From IMG/VR virus record IMGVR_UViG_3300027917_000059, positions 1 to 51,582 of that record: DNA of 51,582 bases; one strand, written 5' to 3'. A program made the translations under genes and the position numbers. The notes below the pieces were generated by a model. The model was not told the DNA's origin. It saw only the letters and a program-made list of their open reading frames with translations, and did no database searches. Position 1 is the first letter of the stretch. The number at the start of each line of letters is the position of its first letter. This DNA comes from a virus. Positions 1-7,282 of the stretch are shown in pieces.

Positions 1-138
1 ATAGTCTTTTACTAGGGGTTGAATATCTTGCGTAAAAATTTCTTCTACTTCATATGCCTCACTAGTATCTGGGCTTAATTCCAATTCGGAAATCCAGTGT
101 ATAAAATAGTAAATTCCTAAATTAAATTTTACTTTCAT
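1..138 (-). CDS. Hypothetical protein, C-terminus cut by window edge
   Basis: An ATG at 138 opens a frame that runs off the left edge with 46 residues visible, beginning MKVKFNLGIYYFIHW. It is the promoter-distal member of a run of small minus-strand genes and lies 8 bp beyond the stop of the gene at 147-275. No domain is recognised. The start lacks a strong SD site, so the start is moderately certain and the function unknown. Confidence 0.5.
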   Translation of the reverse strand, partial: MKVKFNLGIYYFIHWISELELSPDTSEAYEVEEIFTQDIQPLVKDY

Positions 139-146
139 AATTTAAA

Positions 147-275
147 TTAATTTATTTTTTTAAAATCCCAATACTTGACATTGATATTATATCCAACCTT
201 ATAATCCATCCTCCATGCGCATATAGTTCCCGGTATGGATAGTTCAAAGCTAGCAATTGAAAAATATAGTTTCAT
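147..275 (-). CDS. Small hypothetical protein (42 aa)
   Basis: A 42-codon frame beginning MKLYFSIASFELSIPG. Its ATG overlaps the stop of the upstream gene (272-430) as ATGA, the usual sign of translational coupling in this genome, and this is the main evidence that so short a frame is real. The N-terminus is hydrophobic but too short for a clear membrane segment. Function unknown. Confidence 0.5.
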   Translation of the reverse strand: MKLYFSIASFELSIPGTICAWRMDYKVGYNINVKYWDFKKIN

Positions 276-430
276 AATTTTTTCCACAATTTCCCAACGG
301 GTGGAGTTTTTCCAATACCCATTAATTGATTTCCTGCTCTAACATGTTTTCTGTAGTGAGCTCCTTTTACAAAATCTCCAGTCAGAAGTGAGTATGTCTC
401 TAGTCGAGTGCATAAAATTTTTATTTTCAT
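272..430 (-). CDS. Small basic hypothetical protein (52 aa)
   Basis: Starts MKIKILCTRLETYSL. The frame is open further upstream, but that extension runs through a terminator hairpin (450-463). The ATG at 430, preceded by an AAGG-type SD, is therefore preferred. The protein is Lys/Gly-rich towards its end (PPVGKLWKKL). It is coupled to the next gene by an ATGA overlap. No family recognised. Confidence 0.55.
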   Translation of the reverse strand: MKIKILCTRLETYSLLTGDFVKGAHYRKHVRAGNQLMGIGKTPPVGKLWKKL

Positions 431-439
431 TTCGAGCCT

Positions 440-463
440 TTTATTTAAAGGGCCTTGCGGCCC
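440..463 (-). terminator. Intrinsic terminator after the 468-848 gene
   Basis: GGGCC-GCAA-GGCCC hairpin read on the minus strand, followed by TTTAAATAAAA. It lies just past the stop at 468. Confidence 0.7.
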
Positions 464-467
464 TAAA

Positions 468-848
468 TTATCTTTCATAGATTCTTTTTACATCAAGCCA
501 ACGTACAAATCTTCTTTCTCCAGTGTATTCAAGAGTTTGTTGATCAACTACAGGAATAAATAAAGGATCTATAAATTGTGTTCTCCTAAATCTCCAGTGT
601 AGTATTCTGTTATAGAAAACCATACTTAGATCGTTAGGACAAAGATACACATATTCATACTCTTCATTTTCCGAATCCATCCCTATATAATTCATCACAA
701 ATTCATTGGCTTTATCAAGAATCCAAGTTTCTGTGGCACCATATGGGATCTTCGGAGAGGATATGACTTTTATTTCATCCCAGCCTTCTTTCATTTTATC
801 AGGCCAAGAATCTATACCCTCATTTGAAATAACTAATAGTTTTTTCAT
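468..848 (-). CDS. Hypothetical protein (126 aa)
   Basis: Starts MKKLLVISNEGIDSWPDK at an ATG preceded by GGAGG with 4-base spacing; the longer frame to 887 lacks such a site and enters a terminator. The N-terminal hydrophobic strand followed by a loop (KKLLVISNEG) suggests an alpha/beta fold, but no catalytic motif is visible. The C-terminal half is rich in Arg and aromatics (HWRFRRTQF). It is flanked by terminators on both sides and so probably forms a single-gene unit. Function unknown. Confidence 0.65.
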   Translation of the reverse strand: MKKLLVISNEGIDSWPDKMKEGWDEIKVISSPKIPYGATETWILDKANEFVMNYIGMDSENEEYEYVYLCPNDLSMVFYNRILHWRFRRTQFIDPLFIPVVDQQTLEYTGERRFVRWLDVKRIYER

Positions 849-872
849 TTTACCTCCGGGTGTCTTTAAGTT

Positions 873-893
873 AAAAAAGGGAGACAAGCTCCC
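873..893 (-). terminator. Intrinsic terminator
   Basis: GGGAG-CTTGT-CTCCC hairpin on the minus strand followed by TTTTTT, just downstream of the 899-1018 gene. Confidence 0.8.
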
Positions 894-898
894 TATAG

Positions 899-1018
899 TT
901 ATGCTGAGTCAAAGGCTAGAATTAAAAATCCTACTGCTAGGCCTATTAAAAGACCTACCCAACCTCCGATTGCAACACATACGCAAAGAATTGCTAAGTA
1001 TACGAAACATCCTGACAT
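899..1018 (-). CDS. Small membrane protein (39 aa)
   Basis: A 39-codon frame beginning MSGCFVYLAILCVCVAIGG, almost entirely hydrophobic with Gly spacing: one or two transmembrane segments with a very short C-terminal tail. It starts 2 bp after the stop of the upstream gene (1021-1305) and is followed directly by a terminator, so it fits the unit exactly. It could be a small inner-membrane effector or a holin-like peptide; the sequence does not decide. Confidence 0.6.
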   Translation of the reverse strand: MSGCFVYLAILCVCVAIGGWVGLLIGLAVGFLILAFDSA

Positions 1019-1020
1019 AA

Positions 1021-1305
1021 TTACCCCACTACATATGTTATTGATTTTAAGTAAACGTTAGTGATGACATCTTGAATCGCCTGTAATTCAGAATCTCCAA
1101 AACCCTTGAATTCAAATCCATCACTAAACTCTACTTCACAAGAACTTCTCCATCCTACATGAGAGGTAATTCTGCGTACTCCTGGTAGTTCATATACAAG
1201 TTGCCTTGCTCTTCCTGAATTATCAGTAGTAAGAACTTCGTCTCTTTTTTTACGAAGTTTCTTTAGCTGCACAAGACGCGCTCGTTTAAAAAGAAATTTA
1301 AACAT
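1021..1305 (-). CDS. Hypothetical basic protein (94 aa)
   Basis: The chosen start (MFKFLFKRARLVQLKK) has an AAGGAA SD site at good spacing and lies 1 bp after the upstream stop; the longer frame to 1341 would overlap the lipoprotein gene by 35 bp. The N-terminus is strongly basic (KRARLVQLKKLRKKR) and the rest resembles a small beta-rich domain (VEFSDGFEFKGFGDSE). No family recognised. Confidence 0.6.
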   Translation of the reverse strand: MFKFLFKRARLVQLKKLRKKRDEVLTTDNSGRARQLVYELPGVRRITSHVGWRSSCEVEFSDGFEFKGFGDSELQAIQDVITNVYLKSITYVVG

Positions 1306-1306
1306 A

Positions 1307-1555
1307 TTAATTTCCTTCCAAAATTTTAATACGATTCTCAAGTTCCATTATTTTTGCACACCATGGATGATAGTGTGTATTTGTGCCAGAGACCACTGCT
1401 TTTTGATAGTTTGTGCCCCCAGACCAGGTTTCATCTATAGCATGCCAATAAATTGGAGTTCCACAATAAACACATTTTTCAGTAGGCAATTCTCTGCCGC
1501 ATCCAGCTAATAATAATACTACTATTGCCAGCAAAAAATAAAATTTATGTTTCAT
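1307..1555 (-). CDS. Small lipoprotein with Cys/His cluster (82 aa)
   Basis: Residues 1-18 form a lipoprotein signal peptide ending in the lipobox LAGC (Cys19). The mature part holds CVYCG, then two His and HPWC, a layout that could bind one zinc ion or form disulfides outside the membrane. SD AAGGA precedes the ATG, which overlaps the upstream gene by 11 bp. Small phage lipoproteins can be spanins (Rz1-like) or exclusion factors. The metal-type Cys pairs and the absence of a proline-rich stretch argue against a classic Rz1. Confidence 0.7.
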   Translation of the reverse strand: MKHKFYFLLAIVVLLLAGCGRELPTEKCVYCGTPIYWHAIDETWSGGTNYQKAVVSGTNTHYHPWCAKIMELENRIKILEGN

Positions 1556-1949
1556 TATAATCCTTAATATTTTGAGTATAACGTTGTTGAGTTCGTTGAC
1601 TAATACCTAAAAACTTAAAAGAATTTTCTTTTCCAAAAGTTCTTATAGTTTGAAGTAAATGGGAATTCGCGGCTTCTCTAAGTGTTGGGTAATGAAACTT
1701 GCCTTCTAGATAATTAGCAAAAGTAAGTTTCTCATCCATAGTCATTCTTCTTCCTTCAAGTATTTCGCTCATTCTAATGCGGTCAATTTTAAAAATTATT
1801 TCTCCCATTTCGTGAAGAGATTTAAATTCAGTCTCTTCAAAAGCTGATTGTAAACCTATTAATAGATCGGTTTCAAATATTTTTTGTGCTACATCCCCTT
1901 GAATTTCAATTAATTTCTGTTTGAATTTTAATAACTCAGAATTGTTCAA
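1545..1949 (-). CDS. Hypothetical protein (134 aa), TTG start
   Basis: Starts at TTG, preceded by AGGAG at 5-base spacing. The protein is helical and charged (LLKFKQKLIEIQGDVAQKIF) and ends with a region like a DNA-binding helix (FLGISQRTQQRYTQ), reminiscent of helix-turn-helix recognition helices but too short to assign. It follows a terminator and precedes the lipoprotein gene in one unit. Function unknown. Confidence 0.6.
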   Translation of the reverse strand: MNNSELLKFKQKLIEIQGDVAQKIFETDLLIGLQSAFEETEFKSLHEMGEIIFKIDRIRMSEILEGRRMTMDEKLTFANYLEGKFHYPTLREAANSHLLQTIRTFGKENSFKFLGISQRTQQRYTQNIKDYNET

Positions 1950-1970
1950 GATTTCTCCTAGCTTATTATA

Positions 1971-1995
1971 AAAAAGATAGGGCCTTGCGACCCTA
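1971..1995 (-). terminator. Intrinsic terminator after the 2022-2690 gene
   Basis: TAGGG...CCCTA hairpin with GCAA in its loop on the minus strand, followed by TCTTTTTT. Confidence 0.7.
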
Positions 1996-2021
1996 CCATT
2001 GCAGTCATAGGTTCAACCCCC

Positions 2022-2690
2022 CTATGAAAAAGTTATGTTCGACCCCTTGAAACATACAATTACCTGATTGCCGGATAGTTTCAAGTTATCGACTCCAAAA
2101 ATGACATCGTTCTTTTCGCCTGGCTTGGGCTTGGGTAGTCCATAGCCATTGACCATTTCAAGAGCAACTGAGAAATGATCAGTATGCTTGAGAAGTTTAC
2201 TGTTCCTCTCATTTTCATGAGGAAATAATGAAAAGGCACAGGTAATAGGATCCCACATCCAATTCAAGCAAATTCCTTCTTGCCAACCCAACCTCTTTAC
2301 TAGTCCGAGTCCAAGTCGTATTCCGATAGTATAATCGAAATTCATTTTTTGACCAAGATGGAATCGGATATAATTTTGAGTTTTGTCCTTATCAGCACAT
2401 TTTTCAAGCATTTCATCCATACTTATCTTTACTCTTGTAGGTTCCACTTTAACCTCTACTTTGGGCTCCGGTTTTTTAGCCGGGTATCTATATTGACCAG
2501 TATCGATTTTTTCGATATGGCCCTGTTTAAAGAGATCACATATACTCACACTTATTTGCTTCTTTGTAATTTTAGAACCTTCTGGCTTGTCCATTAGGTC
2601 AAAAATATCGGCCGCCTTCAGGACTTGTCCTTTACAAATCTTGAAAACATTTAGTACAAGTAATGTAATGCTGTAGGATAGTTTTTTCAT
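2022..2690 (-). CDS. Winged-helix-like protein with unknown C-terminal domain (222 aa)
   Basis: Residues ~5-70 resemble a winged helix: a helix, then KAADIFDLM, then ITKKQISVSICDLFKQGHI as recognition region and a wing ending TGQYRYPAKK. A proline/lysine linker (KKPEPKVEVKVEP) leads to a ~130-residue C-terminal domain with no visible catalytic motif. A phage transcription regulator is a reasonable inference but unproven. SD AAGGAG precedes the ATG, and the gene has its own promoter element at 2729-2738 and terminators on both sides. Confidence 0.65.
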   Translation of the reverse strand: MKKLSYSITLLVLNVFKICKGQVLKAADIFDLMDKPEGSKITKKQISVSICDLFKQGHIEKIDTGQYRYPAKKPEPKVEVKVEPTRVKISMDEMLEKCADKDKTQNYIRFHLGQKMNFDYTIGIRLGLGLVKRLGWQEGICLNWMWDPITCAFSLFPHENERNSKLLKHTDHFSVALEMVNGYGLPKPKPGEKNDVIFGVDNLKLSGNQVIVCFKGSNITFS

Positions 2691-2728
2691 TGGCAGTACT
2701 CCTTCAGTTAATTTATAGATTACTATAC

Positions 2729-2747
2729 TTCTTATGCCAATTTTAAA
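2729..2747 (-). promoter_or_regulatory. Candidate phage promoter (GGTATAAGAA class)
   Basis: Minus strand reads TTTAAAATTGGCATAAGAAG, between a terminator and the SD of the 2022-2690 gene. It matches the element that recurs at about ten other minus-strand unit starts. Confidence 0.55.
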
Positions 2748-2750
2748 GGT

Positions 2751-2780
2751 AAAAAAGAAGGGAACGATTAGTCCCCTTCT
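2751..2780 (-). terminator. Intrinsic terminator
   Basis: GAAGGG...CCCTTC stem on the minus strand followed by TTTTTT, past the stop of the 2800-3633 gene and directly upstream of a promoter element. Confidence 0.8.
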
Positions 2781-2799
2781 TACGGCTGATGATGACAGA

Positions 2800-3633
2800 T
2801 TAGATCCCTCGCAATTCAGCGAGATAGCTTTTCAAAACATTTTTCAGAGGAGCATCATACTCTTTCTGATATTTTTTACAGAATTTTTCAAATCGTTTTT
2901 TCACCTGCTTTTCAATGGCCTCTTCAGACTTTCCACTCTCCATAGTTTCCAGATCGATACCAAGAATATTTTGCAATTCTTTCATACGTTTCGCAAATTT
3001 ATTAAATGCTGTAATTACCAGAGATGATTTGCCTACAGGAACCAGTGACTTGACTTTTGTCATTGGCATGAATGATAAGCCACGTGCCTGAAACATATCA
3101 GGAAGGGGTAGGGTAGGGCCTTTAACCAAATATATGTCAAACTCAGCATCTACGAGTTGAAGTAACTTATCAAGCCAATTCACATCTTCCTCTTCACCAC
3201 ATAGATAAGATTCCATGAACCCCATTTCTGGAGTATCATCTTCCTTCAGATCTTTCATGAGCTTTGTCAACATATCTGTAGCTTTCATCATAGTGACAAG
3301 AGATTTTAAATCTGAATCAAGTACTTTACCTTCGGGTACAAATTGTGACACATTCTCAAGCATTTCAACCATGTCTCCAGGATCAAAGTCATTCTGATCA
3401 ATTAGTTGCATAGTGCGGGCCGAATGAAATTCACGAAGTTCGCGAAGCTCCTCAAGATAATCTTCGAGAGTATTTAACATATTAGTCATTTCCTCTTCTT
3501 CTTCAACTGAGACAATGACTCTATTTGAAAAATCCTTGAATTTCGTGTAGTGTTCTTGCAACACATCAAAACAGCTTGCAAGAGTAGCTGATAGTGTGGT
3601 CTGAAGACCAAGAATACGAACCCTGTTGTTCAT
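2800..3633 (-). CDS. Hypothetical acidic helical protein (277 aa)
   Basis: Start MNNRVRILGLQTTLSATL is chosen for its AAAGGAG SD; the frame is open to 3675. The protein is Glu/Lys-rich and largely helical, with a coiled-coil stretch (VSVEEEEEMTNMLNTLEDYL, ~50-75) and another at the C-terminus (KKRFEKFCKKYQKEYD). No enzymatic motif is seen. It ends just before a strong terminator. Function unknown. Confidence 0.65.
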   Translation of the reverse strand: MNNRVRILGLQTTLSATLASCFDVLQEHYTKFKDFSNRVIVSVEEEEEMTNMLNTLEDYLEELRELREFHSARTMQLIDQNDFDPGDMVEMLENVSQFVPEGKVLDSDLKSLVTMMKATDMLTKLMKDLKEDDTPEMGFMESYLCGEEEDVNWLDKLLQLVDAEFDIYLVKGPTLPLPDMFQARGLSFMPMTKVKSLVPVGKSSLVITAFNKFAKRMKELQNILGIDLETMESGKSEEAIEKQVKKRFEKFCKKYQKEYDAPLKNVLKSYLAELRGI

Positions 3634-3704
3634 TGGTTCTCCTTTTTTAAATGAATAGTTCATACATTTGCACATTAAATTAATTCCTATTTAATTTTAA
3701 ATTT

Positions 3705-3722
3705 AGTCGACGCATGTCGACT
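3705..3722 (-). terminator. Perfect inverted repeat, probable weak terminator
   Basis: AGTCGAC-ATGC-GTCGACT, a 7-bp perfect stem with a 4-base loop, downstream of the methyltransferase gene. The tail (AAATTTAAAA) is a poor U-tract, so a protein-binding palindrome is an alternative. Confidence 0.45.
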
Positions 3723-3744
3723 GCTACCTGACTACCCAACCCCC

Positions 3745-4317
3745 TTACTTGATTAACTCAAATTCGGGTATACGATCACTTTCATCAGCGGCGGGTATTC
3801 CGCGTTCTTCCATAAGTAAATCACGAATATGCATCATGGGTTTTTCACCCTGCAATTGTAATTGCATAAATCTATGTGCAAGAACAACATTTACTGCGGC
3901 GCCAAGATTCAAGCAATGTCTTGATGGAATAGCCACAAACTTGTGACAATGTTGGCGGATTACCTGAGGTATTCCACCGTCCTCTGGTCCAAATACATAG
4001 AGTGCATTTTTAGGGTGTACAAAAGTAGTTAGCAACTCTGTATTTGGCAGGATTTCAATTGCTACTGGAACTACATTCTTGAATCGGTCGAAAAAATAAT
4101 CACAGTTCACCAGATCAACATGAGCATATCCTTTCATGCGTTCTTCTCGAGGTATACGTGTTTTACCTTCGAGTGCTTCAGATATGCGCGTACCTGTGAA
4201 CCATACTTGTTCGATATCAAAACAACTAGCAGCTCGAATAACAGCTCCCACATTATGTGGGTACTTTGGATTAATAAGGGCCACTGATGGTGTGACGCCT
4301 TTAATATATTTTTTCAT
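3745..4317 (-). CDS. SPOUT (TrmH/SpoU-type) RNA 2'-O-methyltransferase
   Basis: 190 residues with the SpoU-family motifs in order: motif 1 NPKYPHNVGAVIRAASCF (~17-34, with Asn and Arg), motif 2 ALYVFGPEDGGIP (~105-117), and motif 3 IPSRHCLNLGAAVNVVLAH (~130-148). These form the trefoil-knot SAM site of enzymes that methylate ribose 2'-OH in tRNA or rRNA. Motif 3 has NLGAAVNV where cellular enzymes usually have SLNVSVA, so the substrate may differ. An RNA target is inferred from the family. It could adjust host or phage tRNA, or protect RNA from anticodon nucleases. Confidence 0.8.
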   Translation of the reverse strand: MKKYIKGVTPSVALINPKYPHNVGAVIRAASCFDIEQVWFTGTRISEALEGKTRIPREERMKGYAHVDLVNCDYFFDRFKNVVPVAIEILPNTELLTTFVHPKNALYVFGPEDGGIPQVIRQHCHKFVAIPSRHCLNLGAAVNVVLAHRFMQLQLQGEKPMMHIRDLLMEERGIPAADESDRIPEFELIK

Positions 4318-4337
4318 TTAAATTCCATTAAATATAT

Positions 4338-4361
4338 CTGGCCCCCAAGTTAGGAGGCCAG
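4338..4361 (-). terminator. Hairpin terminator after 4381-4509
   Basis: CTGGCC...GGCCAG stem on the minus strand, 20 bp past a stop codon. The U-tract is poor (ATATATTT). Confidence 0.5.
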
Positions 4362-4380
4362 TTGAGGAGGTTTGGTCGAG

Positions 4381-4509
4381 TTAGCTAGGACTCACATAGC
4401 CAAGAGTCCGAGCAAAAGCTTCGAAAACCCAAAAAAGTATTTCCTTGTGATAGAAGAAAAATAATACCACAAGAATTAAAACAATCGTAATTGTTATTTT
4501 TTGTATCAT
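4381..4509 (-). CDS. Small single-pass membrane protein (42 aa)
   Basis: A 42-codon frame (MIQKITITIVLILVVLFFFY...) with one clear transmembrane helix (residues ~5-20) and a polar C-terminal tail. It starts 2 bp after the stop of the 4512-5465 gene and ends 20 bp before a hairpin terminator. Location and composition support a real gene. Function unknown. Confidence 0.6.
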   Translation of the reverse strand: MIQKITITIVLILVVLFFFYHKEILFWVFEAFARTLGYVSPS

Positions 4510-4511
4510 GA

Positions 4512-5465
4512 TTAGTAATCTATTCCACAGGCGTCATTATAGAGATCGGTTAAGTACTGATCTACCACTCCAATTCCGTCTGAAATATATGATTTTAGTG
4601 CTCTGTTCCGCTTAATTACTTTTAACATGTTGCCTAGTTCACGCTTTATTTTCTTAACTCGCAGAACAGCATCAACACCTATTTTCAGTTTCTTTGTCAT
4701 ATCAGCTTGAGCCATCACTTCATCATACAAGCACTGAGCTTCTTCAATTAAATCAATTGCTTCGTTCTGCTTTTGCTGAAATCCCAGAGTATAAGATTGT
4801 TTTTCAAAAGGGTTCTCTGCCTGAAAAGGAGGAATTTTATTGTGATTTACCCAAGCTTTCCAAGCCCATTTAGGATCGAAATATTCTTCTGAATCCATGA
4901 ACTCTAGATATTCATCTGCATAATCAAAGTTTCCTGAGAATGCATCAAATATTGCACGTAGAACTGTTCCGTTCATATTCCACTTGTGACAAAGAGATTT
5001 AAATTTACCTTCGAATCTCTGATGAGGAGGTTCTTTAAAATCACGATCAATTTTAAATGTCTTTTTTTGCAGTTTATCGTACACTTCACGTAAACCAAGT
5101 GTTTTTTTCAAGCGAGTGACAATTGCTTCTCCGAAATCAGCTCTATGAAGTTTTTCTGCGGCTTCATGCCTCAGACGAATAATTGCTTCTTTTTCTGCCT
5201 CAGGAAGTTCATCTTTAATCTCTGCTAGAATTTTGTACTTGTTAAAGAACTTGGTCATTTGGTTTGTAAAAATACGTGCTCTCTCATTGAGAATAGGAGC
5301 ATGCTGGGCAGGAATCATTTCTGCTAGCTTGTCTTCTGGAAGAAAAGTAAGATATGCTGTCTCTTCCGTAGGTTTGCTTATATATAAGCCAAAATTATCA
5401 TCTACGAAAGCATTCAGAATATCATTGGCGTCCTCCCAGTCTGGAAAAAGAGGATTGTTTCCCAT
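4512..5465 (-). CDS. Hypothetical protein (317 aa)
   Basis: Begins MGNNPLFPDWEDANDILNAF with AAAGGAAA upstream and a GGTATAAGAA promoter element at 5505-5514. Mostly helical and charged; many Trp/Phe/Tyr cluster at ~175-215 (YFDPKWAWKAWVNHNKIPP), and the C-terminal third is probably coiled-coil. No family or catalytic residues recognised. It heads an operon with the small membrane protein at 4381-4509. Confidence 0.65.
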   Translation of the reverse strand: MGNNPLFPDWEDANDILNAFVDDNFGLYISKPTEETAYLTFLPEDKLAEMIPAQHAPILNERARIFTNQMTKFFNKYKILAEIKDELPEAEKEAIIRLRHEAAEKLHRADFGEAIVTRLKKTLGLREVYDKLQKKTFKIDRDFKEPPHQRFEGKFKSLCHKWNMNGTVLRAIFDAFSGNFDYADEYLEFMDSEEYFDPKWAWKAWVNHNKIPPFQAENPFEKQSYTLGFQQKQNEAIDLIEEAQCLYDEVMAQADMTKKLKIGVDAVLRVKKIKRELGNMLKVIKRNRALKSYISDGIGVVDQYLTDLYNDACGIDY

Positions 5466-5504
5466 GAAATTTCCTTTCTATAGTTAGTTTTAAGTTTGCT
5501 ATTA

Positions 5505-5514
5505 TTCTTATACC
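5505..5514 (-). promoter_or_regulatory. Candidate phage promoter (GGTATAAGAA)
   Basis: Perfect core GGTATAAGAA on the minus strand, 40 bp upstream of the 4512-5465 start. It overlaps the stop codon of the homing endonuclease gene by one base. Confidence 0.55.
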
Positions 5515-6050
5515 TAAACTTCAGCCCATTTCCAAACAAGACCACATGAAGTCTTACGACCTCCGCGGCATACACGAGCTATAGTATTGGCAGCTACTCC
5601 ATGAACACGGGCAGCTTCAGATGCACTTTCGTAAATTCCTACAAATTCTCCTTCCGGAGTATATGCACAAACTCTTTTTACACGAGTTCGAAAAGTGTGC
5701 TTGGATTTACTTTGGTTGGTATCACTTATTTTTTGGCGGGTTGTTCTCGAATGCTTCTTATTTAGAACTCCGCCTGTATCCAGATTATACCCATATTTTC
5801 TGTTCAGGGACTTGAATTTCTGAATATACAGGCGTTCGAGTTCATCTACATCATCTGAGCCACATATGATGAGTTTTTCAATAATTACGTTATCCCATCC
5901 ATATTTGTTTATAGCATTATATAGAGGAGTTTTGAATTTTCGCTCTTTTGCCACCTTTCGATGGTTTGACATGCGACTATTAAAATTTATCGTTTGCCCA
6001 ATATAACGCTTTTTATTGGGAAAAACGAAACAATAAATTACGTGGCTCAT
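5514..6050 (-). CDS. GIY-YIG homing endonuclease with NUMOD domain
   Basis: 178 residues from MSHVIYCFVFPNKKRYIGQT. The first tyrosine motif (VIY, ~4-6) and YIGQT (~16-20) define a GIY-YIG nuclease domain (~1-95), with Arg and Glu of the active site expected in HRK and ELERLYI. The C-terminus (~135-178; ASEAARVHGVAANTIARVC) is a NUMOD1-like helix-turn-helix DNA-binding repeat. Such genes are mobile: they cut allelic sites and are copied by repair. The start lacks a good SD; TTG at 6107 is an alternative. No intron flanks are evident, so it is probably free-standing. Confidence 0.85.
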   Translation of the reverse strand: MSHVIYCFVFPNKKRYIGQTINFNSRMSNHRKVAKERKFKTPLYNAINKYGWDNVIIEKLIICGSDDVDELERLYIQKFKSLNRKYGYNLDTGGVLNKKHSRTTRQKISDTNQSKSKHTFRTRVKRVCAYTPEGEFVGIYESASEAARVHGVAANTIARVCRGGRKTSCGLVWKWAEV

Positions 6051-6122
6051 ACTTAGAATATAAGCAATATGAACCGTATTTTCAAGTGTTAGTGGATTTA
6101 AATCCAAGGAAATTTTAAGCTA

Positions 6123-6144
6123 AAAAAGACCCGTAGGTCTTTTT
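6123..6144 (-). terminator. Bidirectional intrinsic terminator
   Basis: AAAGACC-TACG-GGTCTTT with T-tracts on both sides, downstream of the 6170-6535 gene. Confidence 0.8.
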
Positions 6145-6169
6145 CATTATACGGTTAATCCATCTCAAT

Positions 6170-6535
6170 TCAGCTTACCGGGTTCTCCGGGCTCGGCGTC
6201 ATGGAACTCACCTTATAATATCTTGCGTGTTCAGGTTTAATTTTCCTTTTGTTAACGAGTACATTCCAGGACTCATTTGTTTGTAAAAAACACGTTTTTG
6301 CAATTCCCCGCCACTCATCAAAAAGAATATACAGAAATTTGTTTTTATATTTGTAGACATACATGGAAGTGCTTCCATCATCTGATACTATAAAAGGAGT
6401 CTGCTTTTTTAACGCAGCATTTAATTTCGGGTATTCTTTTCTTTTCATCTTGAGACCGTAACGTTCTTTTAAACGTTGACGAAAATGGTCTCTAAAATAT
6501 AGATACCATGACGGTAAGTCTTGAGTGATGAACAC
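6170..6535 (-). CDS. Hypothetical protein (121 aa), GTG start
   Basis: The preferred start is GTG at 6535 with GGAGGG 5 bases upstream. The longer frame to 6574 would begin inside the terminator of the beta-barrel gene. Sequence (VFITQDLPSWYLYFRDHFRQ) is basic and aromatic-rich, with a central part like a small alpha/beta fold (FLYILFDEWRGIAKTCFL). The run of DHFRQRLKERYGL followed by a basic patch could contact nucleic acid or toxin-like RNA targets, but no family can be assigned. Confidence 0.6.
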   Translation of the reverse strand: MFITQDLPSWYLYFRDHFRQRLKERYGLKMKRKEYPKLNAALKKQTPFIVSDDGSTSMYVYKYKNKFLYILFDEWRGIAKTCFLQTNESWNVLVNKRKIKPEHARYYKVSSMTPSPENPVS

Positions 6536-6550
6536 GATACCCTCCTTTCT

Positions 6551-6579
6551 TTTTAAAAGGGAAGCGAAGATCACTTCCC
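6551..6579 (-). terminator. Intrinsic terminator after the beta-barrel gene
   Basis: GGGAAG...CTTCCC hairpin on the minus strand followed by TTTT. Confidence 0.75.
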
Positions 6580-6614
6580 TTAAAGTATATTCCGAGTTGT
6601 GGTAATTAATTAAA

Positions 6615-7178
6615 TTAATTTAAGAATATACTAAAACCTGCGGTAATACCGAATTGGTTCATACCAACTCTGCCACCGTCCCAGTCCTCAGGCTCCATGT
6701 TAAATAATAGATATTGAAGACCAAAATTAAGTAGAGCGTGTTTGGTAACTACAACTTTTACACCACCGACACCGCCATAAGAAAACCCAGAAAGTGTAGC
6801 ATCGCCTTCACCATAATCAATATTTGTAGAATTATAACCAAGAAAAACACCAAGATAAGGATAGGCGTTTCCCTTTAGATCAAATACATATTGAGGTACA
6901 GCGTAGAAAGCCCAAGTAGTTATTGAAGATTCATCATATGTCTGGGATTGAAACATAGGCATAAAACCAAGTTCAACTCCATCATAGACAAAATAACCAA
7001 ACATAGGCTCTAGAGTAAAAGTATTTGTGCTGTTATCATCAGTTTCACCATCAAAAACATTTGTTTCCATTGTAAAACTGGCATTACCAGCAAATTCCCA
7101 TTGCCCAACTTTACCAAAGTCCTGGGCATTTAAAGTAACAAACATGAATAAAGAAACAAAAAGGATCAGCGCTTTCAT
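6615..7178 (-). CDS. Outer-membrane beta-barrel protein
   Basis: 187 residues with a signal peptide (MKALILFVSLFMFVTLNAQ) cleaved near NAQ-DF. The mature part alternates hydrophobic and polar residues with aromatic girdle positions and ends in a beta strand with a hydrophobic C-terminus (FGITAGFSIFLN), the pattern of an 8-stranded OmpA/OmpX-like barrel. The second ATG (7178) is chosen because AAGGAG sits 7 bases upstream. A phage-made surface barrel may mask or replace a receptor (superinfection exclusion) or alter permeability. It stands alone between its own promoter and terminator. Confidence 0.75.
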   Translation of the reverse strand: MKALILFVSLFMFVTLNAQDFGKVGQWEFAGNASFTMETNVFDGETDDNSTNTFTLEPMFGYFVYDGVELGFMPMFQSQTYDESSITTWAFYAVPQYVFDLKGNAYPYLGVFLGYNSTNIDYGEGDATLSGFSYGGVGGVKVVVTKHALLNFGLQYLLFNMEPEDWDGGRVGMNQFGITAGFSIFLN

Positions 7179-7228
7179 GTTCATCTCCTTAGATTTGTTA
7201 ATAAATTTGAGGTTTCACCTCTTCTTTA

Positions 7229-7250
7229 TTCTTATGCCGAATTTTTAATT
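7229..7250 (-). promoter_or_regulatory. Candidate phage promoter for the beta-barrel gene
   Basis: Minus strand reads TTAAAAATTCGGCATAAGAA directly after a terminator and 50 bp before the gene. Confidence 0.55.
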
Positions 7251-7251
7251 T

Positions 7252-7275
7252 AAAAAAAAGGAGAGTCACCTCTCC
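7252..7275 (-). terminator. Intrinsic terminator
   Basis: GGAGAG-GTGA-CTCTCC hairpin followed by TTTTTTTT on the minus strand. Confidence 0.85.
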
Positions 7276-7282
7276 TATAAAC

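Noticed and set aside
160-200. Plus-strand TTGACA at about 174 as a promoter
   Set aside because: No -10 box at proper spacing and no plus-strand gene follows.
1978-2030. tRNA T-arm-like GGTTCAAC-CCCC near 2012
   Set aside because: No matching acceptor, D or anticodon arms; the flanks belong to a terminator and a coding end.
2800-3675. Longer starts such as 3675 (also 478, 887, 1341, 6574, 7870)
   Set aside because: They lack SD sites or read through terminator hairpins or upstream genes; internal ATG/GTG starts with SD were preferred.
5514-6107. Group I intron hosting the GIY-YIG gene
   Set aside because: Neighbouring genes appear intact and unrelated; no intron core or exon continuation seen.
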